Positions 18,057 to 26,938 of a stretch of 64,000 nucleotides of DNA are shown piece by piece. The DNA is taken from positions 172,760-236,759 of the forward strand of contig NZ_NEVN01000011.1 in the NCBI RefSeq assembly GCF_002261475.1. The letters are read 5' to 3'. The translations under genes were made by a program, and so were the position numbers. Every line of letters starts with the position of its first letter. Positions within the stretch are counted from its first letter, which is position 1. The DNA is from Bordetella genomosp. 5 (GTDB taxonomy: Bacteria > Pseudomonadota > Gammaproteobacteria > Burkholderiales > Burkholderiaceae_B). The notes below the pieces were generated by a model that was given only the letters and a program-made list of their open reading frames with translations, was not told the origin of the DNA and did no database searches.

Positions 18057-20675
18057 CTACCCGCCCGCCGCGCGTGCCAGCGTCTGGCGCAAAATGGCGG
18101 GGATCACGCCCCCCGACCCCAGCAGCATCGCCTCGAGCTGGGTTTCGACGGCGGCCGTGGCCTCGAACCGCAGTTCCTCGCCATTCGCGCGCATTACGGT
18201 CACCGGCACGCGCACGCGCGGCGCGATCTCGTGCGCCTCGACCCGGATCCGGTCACCCGGCCGCAGATCCAGCGCGTCCGGGCCGAACGACGCGGGCAGC
18301 CGCAGCGGCAATACGCCCATACCGATCAGATTGGAGCGATGAATGCGCTCGAAGCTCGACGCCAGCACGGCGCGGATACCGAGCAGCCGCTGGCCCTTGG
18401 CCGCCCAATCGCGCGACGAGCCGGTGCCGTAGCGTTCGCCCGCCACCAGCACCACCGGCTCGCCCGCCTCCCGATGCCGTCGCGCCACCTCCCACAGCGG
18501 CAGCACCTCGCCCGACGGCGCATGCACGGTGTGCGCCACCGGTGCGCCGGGCGCCAGCCGGTTCACGAGCGTTTTGCTGTGAAACGCGCCTCGCAGCATC
18601 ACTTCCCAGTTGCCCCGGCGCGATGCGAACACGTTCAGGTCGTCGCGCTGCTCGCCGCGTGCCACCAGGAAGTCGGCCACCAGGCTGTCTGGCGGGATCG
18701 CGCTCGCCGGTGAGATGTGGTCCGTGGTGATGTCATCACCCAGCACCAGCAGCGGATAGGCCTCGTATCGGCCCAGCTGCGACCCGTGGTCCAGCGCGGC
18801 GAAGGGTGGCCGGCGCAGCGTGGTGGAGGCGGGATCCCACGGGAAACGTGGGCTGTCACTCGTCGTCAGCGCATGCCAGCGCGGGTTGGCCTGGGCGAGC
18901 GTGAAGCATTGTTTGAAGTCATGCGGATCCAGTGCCTGCGCCAACACCCGCGAGATCTCTTCGTGCGTGGGCCACAGGTCCACCAGCAAAACGGCGCGGC
19001 CATCCGCCGTATGGGCCACCGGCTCGTCGCGCAGATTGCGCGCCGCATCGCCCGCCAGCGCATACGCGATCACCAGCGGCGGCGACATCAGAAAACCCAG
19101 TTCGAGATCGGGATGAATGCGGCCGGGAAAATTGCGGTTGCCCGACAGCACCGCGACGGGCCGCACCTCGCCCGCGCGCGCGGCGTCGACGATCTCGTCG
19201 GGCAAGGCGCCCGAGTTGCCGATGCAGGTCGTACAGCCATATCCCACGATGTCGAAGCCCACCGCGCCCAGATCGTCCAGCAGGCCCGCGCGGGCCAGAT
19301 AGGCCGCGGCCGCGGGCGATCCCGGTCCGAGCGAGGTCTTCACCCACGCCGGCACGCGCAGCCCGAGCGCGCGTGCCCTGCGCGCCACCAGCGCCGCCGC
19401 GATCAGCAAGGCCGGGTCGGAGGTGTTGGTGCAACTCGTGATGGCCGCGATCGCGACCGGATGACGGGGCAGTCGAGCCGGCGTGCGGGGCGACGTATCG
19501 AGCCCCGCCAGCGTGGCCGGAATGCGGGCGATCTCGAGCAGATCCTGCGGCCGGCGGGGGCCGGCGGCGTGCATGCCGATCGCCGCGAGGTCGATCTCGA
19601 CGACCCGCGTATAACGCGGCCGCGCGGATGGATCGAACCAGAGGCCGGTGCGCTGCGCATAGGCCTGCACGCGCTCGACCGCCGCCGCGCCCCGCCCGGT
19701 CTGGCGCAGATAATCGAGCGTGCGCGCATCGATCGGAAAGTAGCCGGTCGTGGCGCCATACTCGGGCGCCATATTGGCCACCACTGCGCGCTCTCCGGCC
19801 GACAGCGTGGCCACGCCCTCGCCAAAAAACTCCACGAACTCGCCCGCGACACCGATGGCCCGCAGCCGCTGCGTGACCACGAGCGCGAGGTCCGTCGCCA
19901 TGACGCCCGGCGCCAGCCGCCCCGCCAGCGCCACGCCGACCACATTCGGGATCCGCAGCATCGTCGGCATGCCGAACATCACGGTCTGCGCCTCGAGTCC
20001 GCCCACGCCCCAGCCGAGGACGCCGATGCCGTTGATCATCGGCGTATGGCTGTCGGTCCCGATCATCATGTCGGGCATCGCCCAGCGCCGGCCCTGCGCG
20101 TCCGTCGCGGTGGTCACGACGGTCGCAAGCTGCTCCAGATTGAGGGTGTGCATGATGCCGGTGCCCGGCGGATGAATCCGCACCCCGGTGAGCGCGCGCG
20201 ACGCCCAGCGCAGAAAGCGATAGCGCTCCTGGTTGCGCCGGATCTCGATCGCGATGTTTTCGTCTGCGGCATCCGGGCGCGCGTAGGCCTCGACCGCCAG
20301 CGAATGATCGACCGACACATCCACCGGCAGCACCGGGTTGAGCAGCGCCGGATCGGCGCCTGCCTCAGCCAGCGCGTCGCGCATGGCGGCGATATCGACC
20401 AGCGCGGGCGTGCTGGTGGTGTCGTGCATCAGCACGCGGGCCGGCTGGAATGCGATTTCGGCTTCGCTGTCGCCGGTGTCGAGCCAGTCGAAAAGCCCGC
20501 GCACCGCCACGTCGCGCTCGGCCCCCGTGGTGTTGCGCACGACGTTTTCGAGCAGCAGCCGCAACACGACCGGCAGGCGGGCCAGCCTGGCCCCGCACAG
20601 GGCCGGCAGATCGACGATCAGATGCGGCTCGCCGTCCAGGTCCAGGACGGCGGGCGGGTAGGCGGAGGTCTCCAT
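18057..20675 (-). CDS. acnA: Aconitate hydratase, AcnA-type, divergent
   Basis: [4Fe-4S] dehydratase that interconverts citrate and isocitrate. The 872-aa product carries all three cluster cysteines: one in AITSCTNTSDP and two in YGCTTCIGNSG. It also has the substrate motifs IGTDSHTPMINGIGVLGWG and GTGSSRDWAAKGQRLLG, the swivel-domain signature. Several usually fixed positions differ from housekeeping AcnA (for example GGLEAQTVMFGMPTMLRIP), so it may be a second aconitase or act on a related tricarboxylate; it is not in a prp cluster, which argues against AcnD. It is the last gene of a same-strand row after an amino-acid ABC importer (77-base gap). Confidence 0.85.
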   Translation of the reverse strand: METSAYPPAVLDLDGEPHLIVDLPALCGARLARLPVVLRLLLENVVRNTTGAERDVAVRGLFDWLDTGDSEAEIAFQPARVLMHDTTSTPALVDIAAMRDALAEAGADPALLNPVLPVDVSVDHSLAVEAYARPDAADENIAIEIRRNQERYRFLRWASRALTGVRIHPPGTGIMHTLNLEQLATVVTTATDAQGRRWAMPDMMIGTDSHTPMINGIGVLGWGVGGLEAQTVMFGMPTMLRIPNVVGVALAGRLAPGVMATDLALVVTQRLRAIGVAGEFVEFFGEGVATLSAGERAVVANMAPEYGATTGYFPIDARTLDYLRQTGRGAAAVERVQAYAQRTGLWFDPSARPRYTRVVEIDLAAIGMHAAGPRRPQDLLEIARIPATLAGLDTSPRTPARLPRHPVAIAAITSCTNTSDPALLIAAALVARRARALGLRVPAWVKTSLGPGSPAAAAYLARAGLLDDLGAVGFDIVGYGCTTCIGNSGALPDEIVDAARAGEVRPVAVLSGNRNFPGRIHPDLELGFLMSPPLVIAYALAGDAARNLRDEPVAHTADGRAVLLVDLWPTHEEISRVLAQALDPHDFKQCFTLAQANPRWHALTTSDSPRFPWDPASTTLRRPPFAALDHGSQLGRYEAYPLLVLGDDITTDHISPASAIPPDSLVADFLVARGEQRDDLNVFASRRGNWEVMLRGAFHSKTLVNRLAPGAPVAHTVHAPSGEVLPLWEVARRHREAGEPVVLVAGERYGTGSSRDWAAKGQRLLGIRAVLASSFERIHRSNLIGMGVLPLRLPASFGPDALDLRPGDRIRVEAHEIAPRVRVPVTVMRANGEELRFEATAAVETQLEAMLLGSGGVIPAILRQTLARAAGG

Positions 20676-20752
20676 CCGGCAAGTATTGCATTTTGAACGC
20701 TACAAATGCAATCTGGGATCCTACTCGCCTGCGGAGAGGCCGCGGCCGCGCG

Positions 20753-21478
20753 TCAGTGCCGGATGTCAGTCAGGAAGCGCTGCGCGCGTTCCGTCTGCGG
20801 GCGCAAGAAGAATTCTTCCGGCGCTGCGGTCTCGACGATCCGACCGGCATCCATGAACCACACGGTGTCCGCCACCTCGCGCGCAAAGCCCATTTCATGG
20901 GTCACGCACACCATGGTCATGCCCTCCGCGGCGAGCGACTTCATCACCTGCAGCACTTCGCCCACCATCTCGGGATCGAGCGCGCTGGTCGGCTCATCGA
21001 ACAACATCACGGGCGGATTCATCGCCAGCGCCCGCGCGATGGCCACGCGCTGCTGCTGGCCACCCGAGAGCTGCGCCGGATAGGCATCCGCCTTGTGCGC
21101 CAGGCCAACGCGGTCGAGCAGGCGCATCGCCGTCTGCTGCGCCTCGGCGCGCGTGGCGCGGCCCAGCATCTGCGGCGCCAGCGTGAGGTTGCCCATCACG
21201 TCCAGGTGCGGAAAGAGGTTGAACTGCTGGAACACGAAGCCGATATGGCTGCGCAGCTCGTCTACCCCGCGACCGCGGTCGTAGATATCGCGGCCGTCGA
21301 GCTCGATGGTGCCCTTCTGGATCGGCTCCAGACGATTGAGCGTGCGGATCAGCGTCGACTTGCCCGAGCCGGACGGGCCGCAGACCACCACGACCTCGCC
21401 CCGGCGCACGTGCGCGCTCACGTCGGCGAGCGCGTGGTAGTCGCCATACCATTTGTTCACATTGGAAAGCTTGATCAT
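20753..21478 (-). CDS. gltL: Polar amino-acid ABC transporter ATP-binding protein (GltL/GlnQ-like)
   Basis: ATPase subunit of a periplasmic-binding-protein importer, 241 aa, the usual length. Walker A is GPSGSGKST, the signature [15 protein letters not shown] and Walker [15 protein letters not shown]; the H-loop is [14 protein letters not shown]. Its start overlaps the stop of the upstream permease gene by 4 bases (ATGA). With two permeases and a GltI-like binding protein it makes a complete PAAT-family importer for glutamate, aspartate or a related acidic amino acid. Confidence 0.96.
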   Translation of the reverse strand: MIKLSNVNKWYGDYHALADVSAHVRRGEVVVVCGPSGSGKSTLIRTLNRLEPIQKGTIELDGRDIYDRGRGVDELRSHIGFVFQQFNLFPHLDVMGNLTLAPQMLGRATRAEAQQTAMRLLDRVGLAHKADAYPAQLSGGQQQRVAIARALAMNPPVMLFDEPTSALDPEMVGEVLQVMKSLAAEGMTMVCVTHEMGFAREVADTVWFMDAGRIVETAAPEEFFLRPQTERAQRFLTDIRH

Positions 21479-22191
21479 TGCGGTTGCACCACGGGCGGAG
21501 CCGGTCTGGCGCTGCGGCGCCGGCCGATGCGCCGTTCGGCCAGCCGCGCCAGCCCCGTCAGGCCGAGATTGAGGAAGAAGTACGTGAGGGCCAGCAGACC
21601 GAACACCTCGAACGGCCGCGTGAGCAGCAGGGTGTTGATCTGATTGGCGGCGTAAGTGAGCTCTTGCACGCTGATCACATAAGCGAGCGAGGTTTCCTTG
21701 ACCGTCGAGATGAACTGGCTGAGCATGCTGGGCAGCATGCTGTAGAGCGCCTGCGGCAGGATGATGCGGCGCATGGTCTGCATGCGCGACAGCCCCAGCG
21801 CGCGGCCGGCTTCTTCCTGGCCCGGCGGCAGCGCCTGGATGCCGGCGCGGATGATCTCGGCCAGGTACGCGCTTTCGTAGCAGACCAGCGCGACCACCAT
21901 CGTGGTGGTGCCCGCGACCGGCCGGCCGATCACGAGCGGCACGAAGAAATACGCCCAGAAGATGAACATCAGGAGCGGCAGGCCTCGCACGAAGTACACC
22001 AGCGCCGTCGACGGGATATAGAAAATGCGCAGCGGGCTGACGCGGCCGAGCGCGAGCAGCACACCGCAGGGCAGCGCGAGCGCGAGGCTGATCGCAGCGA
22101 GGCCCAGCGTCGCCACGAGGCCGCCCATTGGCCCGTGGGGATACTGCCCGACCAGCAACAGCAGCCAGTTGTCCTGGAGAATCTCGAGCAT
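21475..22191 (-). CDS. gltK: Amino-acid ABC transporter permease (GltK-like)
   Basis: Inner-membrane channel subunit of 238 aa with the HisM-type core and the EAA loop [19 protein letters not shown]. About five membrane segments are present. It is separated from the second permease gene by one base and overlaps the ATPase gene by four, so the genes are translationally coupled. It pairs with the other permease as a heterodimer. Confidence 0.95.
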   Translation of the reverse strand: MLEILQDNWLLLLVGQYPHGPMGGLVATLGLAAISLALALPCGVLLALGRVSPLRIFYIPSTALVYFVRGLPLLMFIFWAYFFVPLVIGRPVAGTTTMVVALVCYESAYLAEIIRAGIQALPPGQEEAGRALGLSRMQTMRRIILPQALYSMLPSMLSQFISTVKETSLAYVISVQELTYAANQINTLLLTRPFEVFGLLALTYFFLNLGLTGLARLAERRIGRRRSARPAPPVVQPQ

Positions 22192-22192
22192 G

Positions 22193-22894
22193 TCAGCGCA
22201 CTCCCAGCGGACGATAGCGGCGCTGCAGCAGGACGCCTCCCGCCATGATCAGACCCGACAGCAGCAGGTAGATCACCGTCACGACGGCGTAGGCCTCGAA
22301 GGTGCGGAATGTCGTGTTGTCGATCTCGCGGCCGACCGCCGTGAGTTCGATCACGCCCACCGCCATCGCGAGGCTGGTGTTCTTCACCAGCAACAGCGTC
22401 TGGTTCAGCAGCGGCGGGATCGCGATGCGAAACGCCTGCGGCAACACCACCTTGCGCATGGTCTGCAGAAACGACAGACCCAGTGCCCGCGCGGCTTCGA
22501 CCTGCCCGGGCGGGATGCCCCGCACCGCGCTGCGCAGGTCTTCGCAGATGTATGCCGACATCACCATGCCGATGGCGATGCACGACATGATGAACTCGCT
22601 GCCGTGGCTGTTGAGCCAGTCTGTGATGCCCTGCGGCAGCAGCGCCGGCACGCCGAAGTACCAGAACATGATGTGCACCAACATCGGCACATTGCGGTGG
22701 AACGCCACGTAGAGCGAGACCACGCCGTGAGCAATGGGCGAGCCGGTCAGCCGGACCACGGCCAACAGGCTGCCCACCACGAAGGCCAGGATCCAGGCGC
22801 ACAACGCCAGGGCCAGGGTCGTGCCCAGCCCCCGGATCAGCCAGTCCGTGTACTCGCCCTGGAAGATGGCGCCGAAATTGAAGACATATTGCAT
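22193..22894 (-). CDS. gltJ: Amino-acid ABC transporter permease (GltJ-like)
   Basis: Inner-membrane channel subunit of 233 aa. The EAA motif GIPPGQVEAARALGLSFLQ couples to the ATPase. N-terminal YVFNFGAIFQGEYTDWLIRG is typical of GltJ proteins. It follows the binding-protein gene after 25 bases and precedes the second permease by one base. Confidence 0.95.
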   Translation of the reverse strand: MQYVFNFGAIFQGEYTDWLIRGLGTTLALALCAWILAFVVGSLLAVVRLTGSPIAHGVVSLYVAFHRNVPMLVHIMFWYFGVPALLPQGITDWLNSHGSEFIMSCIAIGMVMSAYICEDLRSAVRGIPPGQVEAARALGLSFLQTMRKVVLPQAFRIAIPPLLNQTLLLVKNTSLAMAVGVIELTAVGREIDNTTFRTFEAYAVVTVIYLLLSGLIMAGGVLLQRRYRPLGVR

Positions 22895-22919
22895 GGTGAC
22901 ACCGCGCCGGCGCGCGTCC

Positions 22920-23738
22920 TCAACCCTTGATGGGCTCGATGCGGAAGTCGCGCTTCATGCCGTACGGCGTGCTCGGGCCGAACCATTTGTCGAACACCTT
23001 GAGCGCCTGACCCGAACTCTCCATGCCGTCGAGCACCTTGTTCACCTGGTTCAGCATGGCGGTATCGCCCTTGCGCACGCCCACGCCCCACGGCTCGACG
23101 AACAGCGCCGGCTCCAGAATCTTGACCGGCACGGCGCCGCTGGCGGCCTGCTGACGCAGCTTGACCAGCATCAGCTCCGATCCCACGAAGCCGCTGACCT
23201 TGCCCTGCTGCAGCGCCAGGAAGGCACCGCTCGGATCCTTGAACGGCACCGGATCGACATTGGGAATATGTTTGCGCGCGCCCTGCTCCGACGACGAACC
23301 CCGCACCGCGCTCACGCGCTTGCCGGCCAGATCCGCGGACGACTTCAGCGCGGTTTCGGACTCACGCGCAAGGATCTTCTGCAGGCTCACGAAATGCTGA
23401 TGCGAATAGTCGATCTGCTCCGCACGCTGCGGGCTCCAGCCCAGATTGGCGGCCACCACGTCGACGCGGCCCGCGATCAGCTCGGGGATACGCGCCTCCA
23501 CGGCGATCAGCTTGAGCTCGAGCGGCACGCCCAGGCTGTCGGCGATGGCCTGGCACACATCGACCTCGTAGCCGACGATGGCGCGGGTCTTGGGATCCTG
23601 GAAGCTGAACGGCTCGGCCGTGCCCATGGTGCCGCAGATGAACTTGCCGCGCGACTTGATGTCGGCCAGCGTATCGGCGTGTGCGGTCGCGCCCAGGGCA
23701 GCGCCCGCCAGCGTCAGGATGCAGACGATTTTCTTCAT
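22920..23738 (-). CDS. gltI: Periplasmic amino-acid-binding protein (GltI-like)
   Basis: Extracellular solute-binding protein, family 3, 272 aa with a signal peptide ending in ATAHA/DTL. The glutamate/aspartate-type opening IKSRGKFICGTMGTAEPFSF and VGYEVDVCQAIADSLGVPLE are present, with SAVRGSSSEQGARKHIP in lobe 2. First gene of the importer; 103 bases separate it from the aminotransferase gene upstream. The genetic link to an aminotransferase and an aldolase suggests a substituted acidic amino acid as ligand, which is inference. Confidence 0.92.
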   Translation of the reverse strand: MKKIVCILTLAGAALGATAHADTLADIKSRGKFICGTMGTAEPFSFQDPKTRAIVGYEVDVCQAIADSLGVPLELKLIAVEARIPELIAGRVDVVAANLGWSPQRAEQIDYSHQHFVSLQKILARESETALKSSADLAGKRVSAVRGSSSEQGARKHIPNVDPVPFKDPSGAFLALQQGKVSGFVGSELMLVKLRQQAASGAVPVKILEPALFVEPWGVGVRKGDTAMLNQVNKVLDGMESSGQALKVFDKWFGPSTPYGMKRDFRIEPIKG

Positions 23739-23841
23739 GTGTATTCCCCTTGCAGTGGTTTTTGTACGTGTTGCGGTGAGTGCTGCGGGTGCTGCTTGAA
23801 TGCGTTGTGCAAGTCGCGCCCGGTTGGGCCGGGCCCGGCTG

Positions 23842-25053
23842 TCAGGCGAGGTTGGCGCAGGCCTGCGCGATACGGCGGCAACCTTCTTCGATACTGTCGA
23901 GATCGGTGGCGAAGCTCAGTCGCAGATAAGGCGACAGGCCATATGCGCCGCCGTCGAGCACGGCCACGCCGGCTTCGTCGAGCAGGTACATGACCACGTC
24001 CAGATCGCTCTGCAACACCGCGCCGGCCGGGGTGCGCTTGCCGATCAGGCCGGCGACGCTCGGATAGACATAGAACGCGCCCTGCGGCGCCGGACAACGG
24101 ATGCCCGGAATCGCGTCGAGCAGGGCCACGATACGGTCGCGGCGCTGGGCGAAAATCGCGGCAAACTCGCTCACGCAGGTTTGATCGGCCTGCAGGGCGT
24201 GCGCGGCGGCGGCCTGGCTCACCGCGCTGACGCAGCTGGTGCTCTGCGAAATCAGCGTGGCCATGGCCTTGATCAGCGCTTTCGGACCGCCGGCATAGCC
24301 CAATCGCCAGCCCGTCATGGCGTAGGCCTTGGACACGCCGTTGATGGTCAGCGTGCGCTCGGCCAGGGCCGGCACCGCGGCGGCCGGCGAAACATGGCGC
24401 GCGCCGCCGTAGGCCAGATGCTCATAGATCTCGTCGGTCAGCAGCCATACGTGCGGGTGGCGCTCCAGCACCGCCGCGAGCGCGCGCAGCTCGTCCGTGT
24501 CGTACATCGCGCCGGTCGGGTTGCCAGGCGTGTTCAGCAAGAGCCACTTGGTCCGCGGCGTGATCGCACGCTCGAGCGCGGCGGGCGTGAGCTTGAAGCC
24601 GGTTTCTTCGCCGCAGGTGACGATCACGGGCGTGCCGTCGTTCACCAGCACCATGTCGGGATACGACACCCAGTAAGGCGCGGGCACGATGACTTCGTCG
24701 CCCTGCTCCACCGTCGCGGCCAGCGCCGTATAGATCAACTGCTTGGCGCCGACGCCCACGATGAGCTGATCCAGACCGTAGTCGAGACCATTCTCGCGAG
24801 AAAACTTGGCCTGCACGGCCTGCAACAGCGCGCGTGTGCCGGTGGACGCGGTGTACCGCATGCCATCGCCACGCAGGGCCGTCACGCCGGCCTGCACGAT
24901 GTGCGCGGGTGTCGGCATGTCGGGCTCGCCCACCGTGAAGTCGACGATGTCGCGTCCTTGCGCGCGCAACTGATCGACGCGCGTCTTGGCCGCCATGCTG
25001 GGCGAAGGTTTGATGGCGCGGGCCCGCGCCGCAAGAGCCAGCGTGGCGCTCAT
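23842..25053 (-). CDS. PLP-dependent class I/II aminotransferase (aspartate aminotransferase family)
   Basis: Fold-type I aminotransferase of 403 aa from ATG 25053. Pyridoxal-phosphate contacts are visible: LLNTPGNPTGAM (N178), the Schiff-base lysine K242 in NGVSKAYAMTGWRLGY with R250, and D207 in TDEIYEHLAYGG. It matches the I-alpha group that includes prephenate/aspartate aminotransferases of alpha-proteobacterial type. The start overlaps the stop of the RraA-like gene by 4 bases, so the two are co-translated. The role is probably removal of the amino group from an imported amino acid to give the oxo-acid that the RraA-like aldolase then cleaves; the substrate is not determined by the sequence. 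Confidence 0.9.
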   Translation of the reverse strand: MSATLALAARARAIKPSPSMAAKTRVDQLRAQGRDIVDFTVGEPDMPTPAHIVQAGVTALRGDGMRYTASTGTRALLQAVQAKFSRENGLDYGLDQLIVGVGAKQLIYTALAATVEQGDEVIVPAPYWVSYPDMVLVNDGTPVIVTCGEETGFKLTPAALERAITPRTKWLLLNTPGNPTGAMYDTDELRALAAVLERHPHVWLLTDEIYEHLAYGGARHVSPAAAVPALAERTLTINGVSKAYAMTGWRLGYAGGPKALIKAMATLISQSTSCVSAVSQAAAAHALQADQTCVSEFAAIFAQRRDRIVALLDAIPGIRCPAPQGAFYVYPSVAGLIGKRTPAGAVLQSDLDVVMYLLDEAGVAVLDGGAYGLSPYLRLSFATDLDSIEEGCRRIAQACANLA

Positions 25054-25724
25054 GCCAGCCCCCGCGCGGCGAACGCCGCCTGCATCCAGCTCTGCTCGCG
25101 CACGCCGGTGGCGATTTCGGCCATGATGCGCGCCTCTTTGGCGGCATGCGCGTGGGCCGCCTCGATCAACGCCTCGGCTTGCTCCACCGGAAAGCTGACC
25201 AGCCCGTCTTCGTCGCCGACGATCAGATCGCCCGGGTTGATGACCTGGCCGCCGATCGACACCGGCACATTGACCTCGCCGGGGCCGTCCTTGTAGGGGC
25301 CGCGATGAATGTGGCCGCGGGCATAGCACGGAAAGCTGTCGCTCTCGAACGCGCCCACATCGCGGATGGCGCCGTCGACCACCACACCCGCACAGCCGTG
25401 CTGCTGCAGGTAGCGCTTCATGATCTCGCCGAGCACGGCATTAGACAGGTCTCCGCCGGCATCGATCACCAGCACGTGGCCCGGCTGCAGCTGGGTCATG
25501 GCCTTGTAGATCAGCAGGTTGTCGCCCGGCCGGGTCTTGACCGTCAGTGCGGTGCCGACCAGCTTGCCCTGGCGGTTGTAGCGATGCAGGCCCGCGATGC
25601 CTTCGCGGCGCGCGAGGTTGTCGCTCAAATGCGGCGTGACGATGTCGGCGAGCGCCGCCAGGACGCTGGCGGAGGCGACGGGAGAAGGGGGCAGGATGCG
25701 GGAGCCGTTCAGCGGTGAGGCCAT
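25050..25724 (-). CDS. RraA-like / 4-hydroxy-4-methyl-2-oxoglutarate aldolase family protein
   Basis: Class II (divalent-metal) aldolase/decarboxylase family, 224 aa from ATG 25724. The family signature is VVVDGAIRDVGAFE, with R121-D122 at the positions of the catalytic Arg-Asp of HMG aldolases, preceded by DAGGDLSNAVLGEIM. Characterised relatives split 4-hydroxy-4-methyl-2-oxoglutarate into two pyruvates and decarboxylate oxaloacetate; others (RraA of E. coli) bind RNase E. The aldolase role fits this place better, because it is coupled to an aminotransferase. A longer open frame reaches 25793, but ATG 25724 gives the usual family length. Confidence 0.85.
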   Translation of the reverse strand: MASPLNGSRILPPSPVASASVLAALADIVTPHLSDNLARREGIAGLHRYNRQGKLVGTALTVKTRPGDNLLIYKAMTQLQPGHVLVIDAGGDLSNAVLGEIMKRYLQQHGCAGVVVDGAIRDVGAFESDSFPCYARGHIHRGPYKDGPGEVNVPVSIGGQVINPGDLIVGDEDGLVSFPVEQAEALIEAAHAHAAKEARIMAEIATGVREQSWMQAAFAARGLA

Positions 25725-25839
25725 GGATCGGGGAGTGTCGAGGGACAGTGAATTCGCAAAACGAGAGCACGCAGCCCTCGGCCAGGTGCACATGTTGCGA
25801 GCTTTCCGGCCGGGGAAAAAGGGATTAAATTTCCGGACG

Positions 25840-25862
25840 CTATATCGATTTTCGGAATATAG
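25840..25862. promoter_or_regulatory. LysR-type operator palindrome CTATAT-N11-ATATAG
   Basis: Perfect 6-bp arms around 11 bases, with the T-N11-A core expected for LysR-type regulators. It lies 44 bases before the LysR start codon and about 115 bases before the divergent rraA-like gene, the usual spot for autoregulation plus control of the divergent operon. Confidence 0.65.
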
Positions 25863-25906
25863 GGGTTAGTACTTATGAGAATATTGGGAATCAAGAAGGC
25901 ACGGGG

Positions 25907-26806
25907 ATGCTGACGTTCAAACAGATCGAAGCGCTCTACTGGACGGTACGTCTGGGCACTTTCTCGGCGGCCGCGCAGAAGCTGCACACGACGCAATCGG
26001 CCATCACGAAGCGCATCCAGGAGCTCGAGGCCGACTTCGACATCGCGCTGTTCGACCGCTCGGGCCATCGCGCCGAACTCACGGCGCGCGGGCACGAAAT
26101 CTATGCGATGGCCGAAGAGATGCTGGGTCATCGCGATCGGCTGCTCGTGAGGCTGAAGGGCCAGCACACACTGACCGGCACGTTCCGCTTCGGCATCACG
26201 GAGATCACGGCCATGACGTGGCTGCCGGCCCTGATCCGGCTGCTGCGCGCGCACTATCCGCGCATCACGCTCGAACCGCACATCGACCTCGGCGCCGATC
26301 TGCAAAAACGCCTGCAGGCCGGCCAGCTCGACATGGCCTTTCTGCACGGCGAGTTCGCCGAACCCCAATTGCAGGTGGTGCCGCTGCAGCGGCTCGAGTT
26401 CGGCTGGATGGGCAGCCCCGACATGATCGATCCCAGCCGGATCTACACCCCCGGCGACATCGCGGCATTGCCGCTGCTGCGCCAGAGCCGTGAATCAGGG
26501 CTGAACATGATCTACGACGGCTGGCTGCGTCCGCACCGGCCCGCCAGCAACCTGTTCACGATCAACAGCCTCATCGCCATGGCGGGCCTCACGGCCGCCG
26601 GCTTCGGCGTGAGCTGCCTGCCGCGTGATTACTTCGCCGGCATGGTCAGCGCGCGCCAGTTGGTGGTGGCGCGCACGAGCATCGCGCCGCCTCAATCGCT
26701 GTACTGCGCGATGTTCCGGCGCGAGGCCGATGTCGCGTTCTGCGAGAGCGTGGCCGCGCTGGCGCAGAGCTGCTGCGACTTCTCCAACACGACGCAGGCC
26801 CGATGA
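25907..26806 (+). CDS. LysR-family transcriptional regulator
   Basis: DNA-binding regulator of 299 aa. The winged helix-turn-helix is at the N-terminus (LTFKQIEALYWTVRLGTFSA, HTTQSAITKRIQELEADF), followed by the periplasmic-binding-protein-like effector domain starting near residue 90 (GTFRFGITEITAMTWLPAL). AAGAAGG lies about ten bases before the ATG. It is divergent from the rraA-like/aminotransferase/ABC genes, which are its likely targets; the operator at 25840-25862 supports this. The inducer is unknown. Confidence 0.93.
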   Translation: MLTFKQIEALYWTVRLGTFSAAAQKLHTTQSAITKRIQELEADFDIALFDRSGHRAELTARGHEIYAMAEEMLGHRDRLLVRLKGQHTLTGTFRFGITEITAMTWLPALIRLLRAHYPRITLEPHIDLGADLQKRLQAGQLDMAFLHGEFAEPQLQVVPLQRLEFGWMGSPDMIDPSRIYTPGDIAALPLLRQSRESGLNMIYDGWLRPHRPASNLFTINSLIAMAGLTAAGFGVSCLPRDYFAGMVSARQLVVARTSIAPPQSLYCAMFRREADVAFCESVAALAQSCCDFSNTTQAR

Positions 26807-26938
26807 TTCCTTCCGAGAATCAAGCTCGTGGAGAATTTCTCGCTATCGGCGCCGCGCGAGTCTTCGTAGAGTAGGGTCGACGCCTGCCGCGACCCCGACG
26901 CGGCAGGCAAAACAAAAACATCGACCGAAGGAGACCCC

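Noticed and set aside
18057..20675. Assignment as 2-methylisocitrate dehydratase AcnD
   Set aside because: No prpB, prpC or prpF neighbours and the N-terminal pattern does not resemble AcnD; AcnA-type is the safer call.
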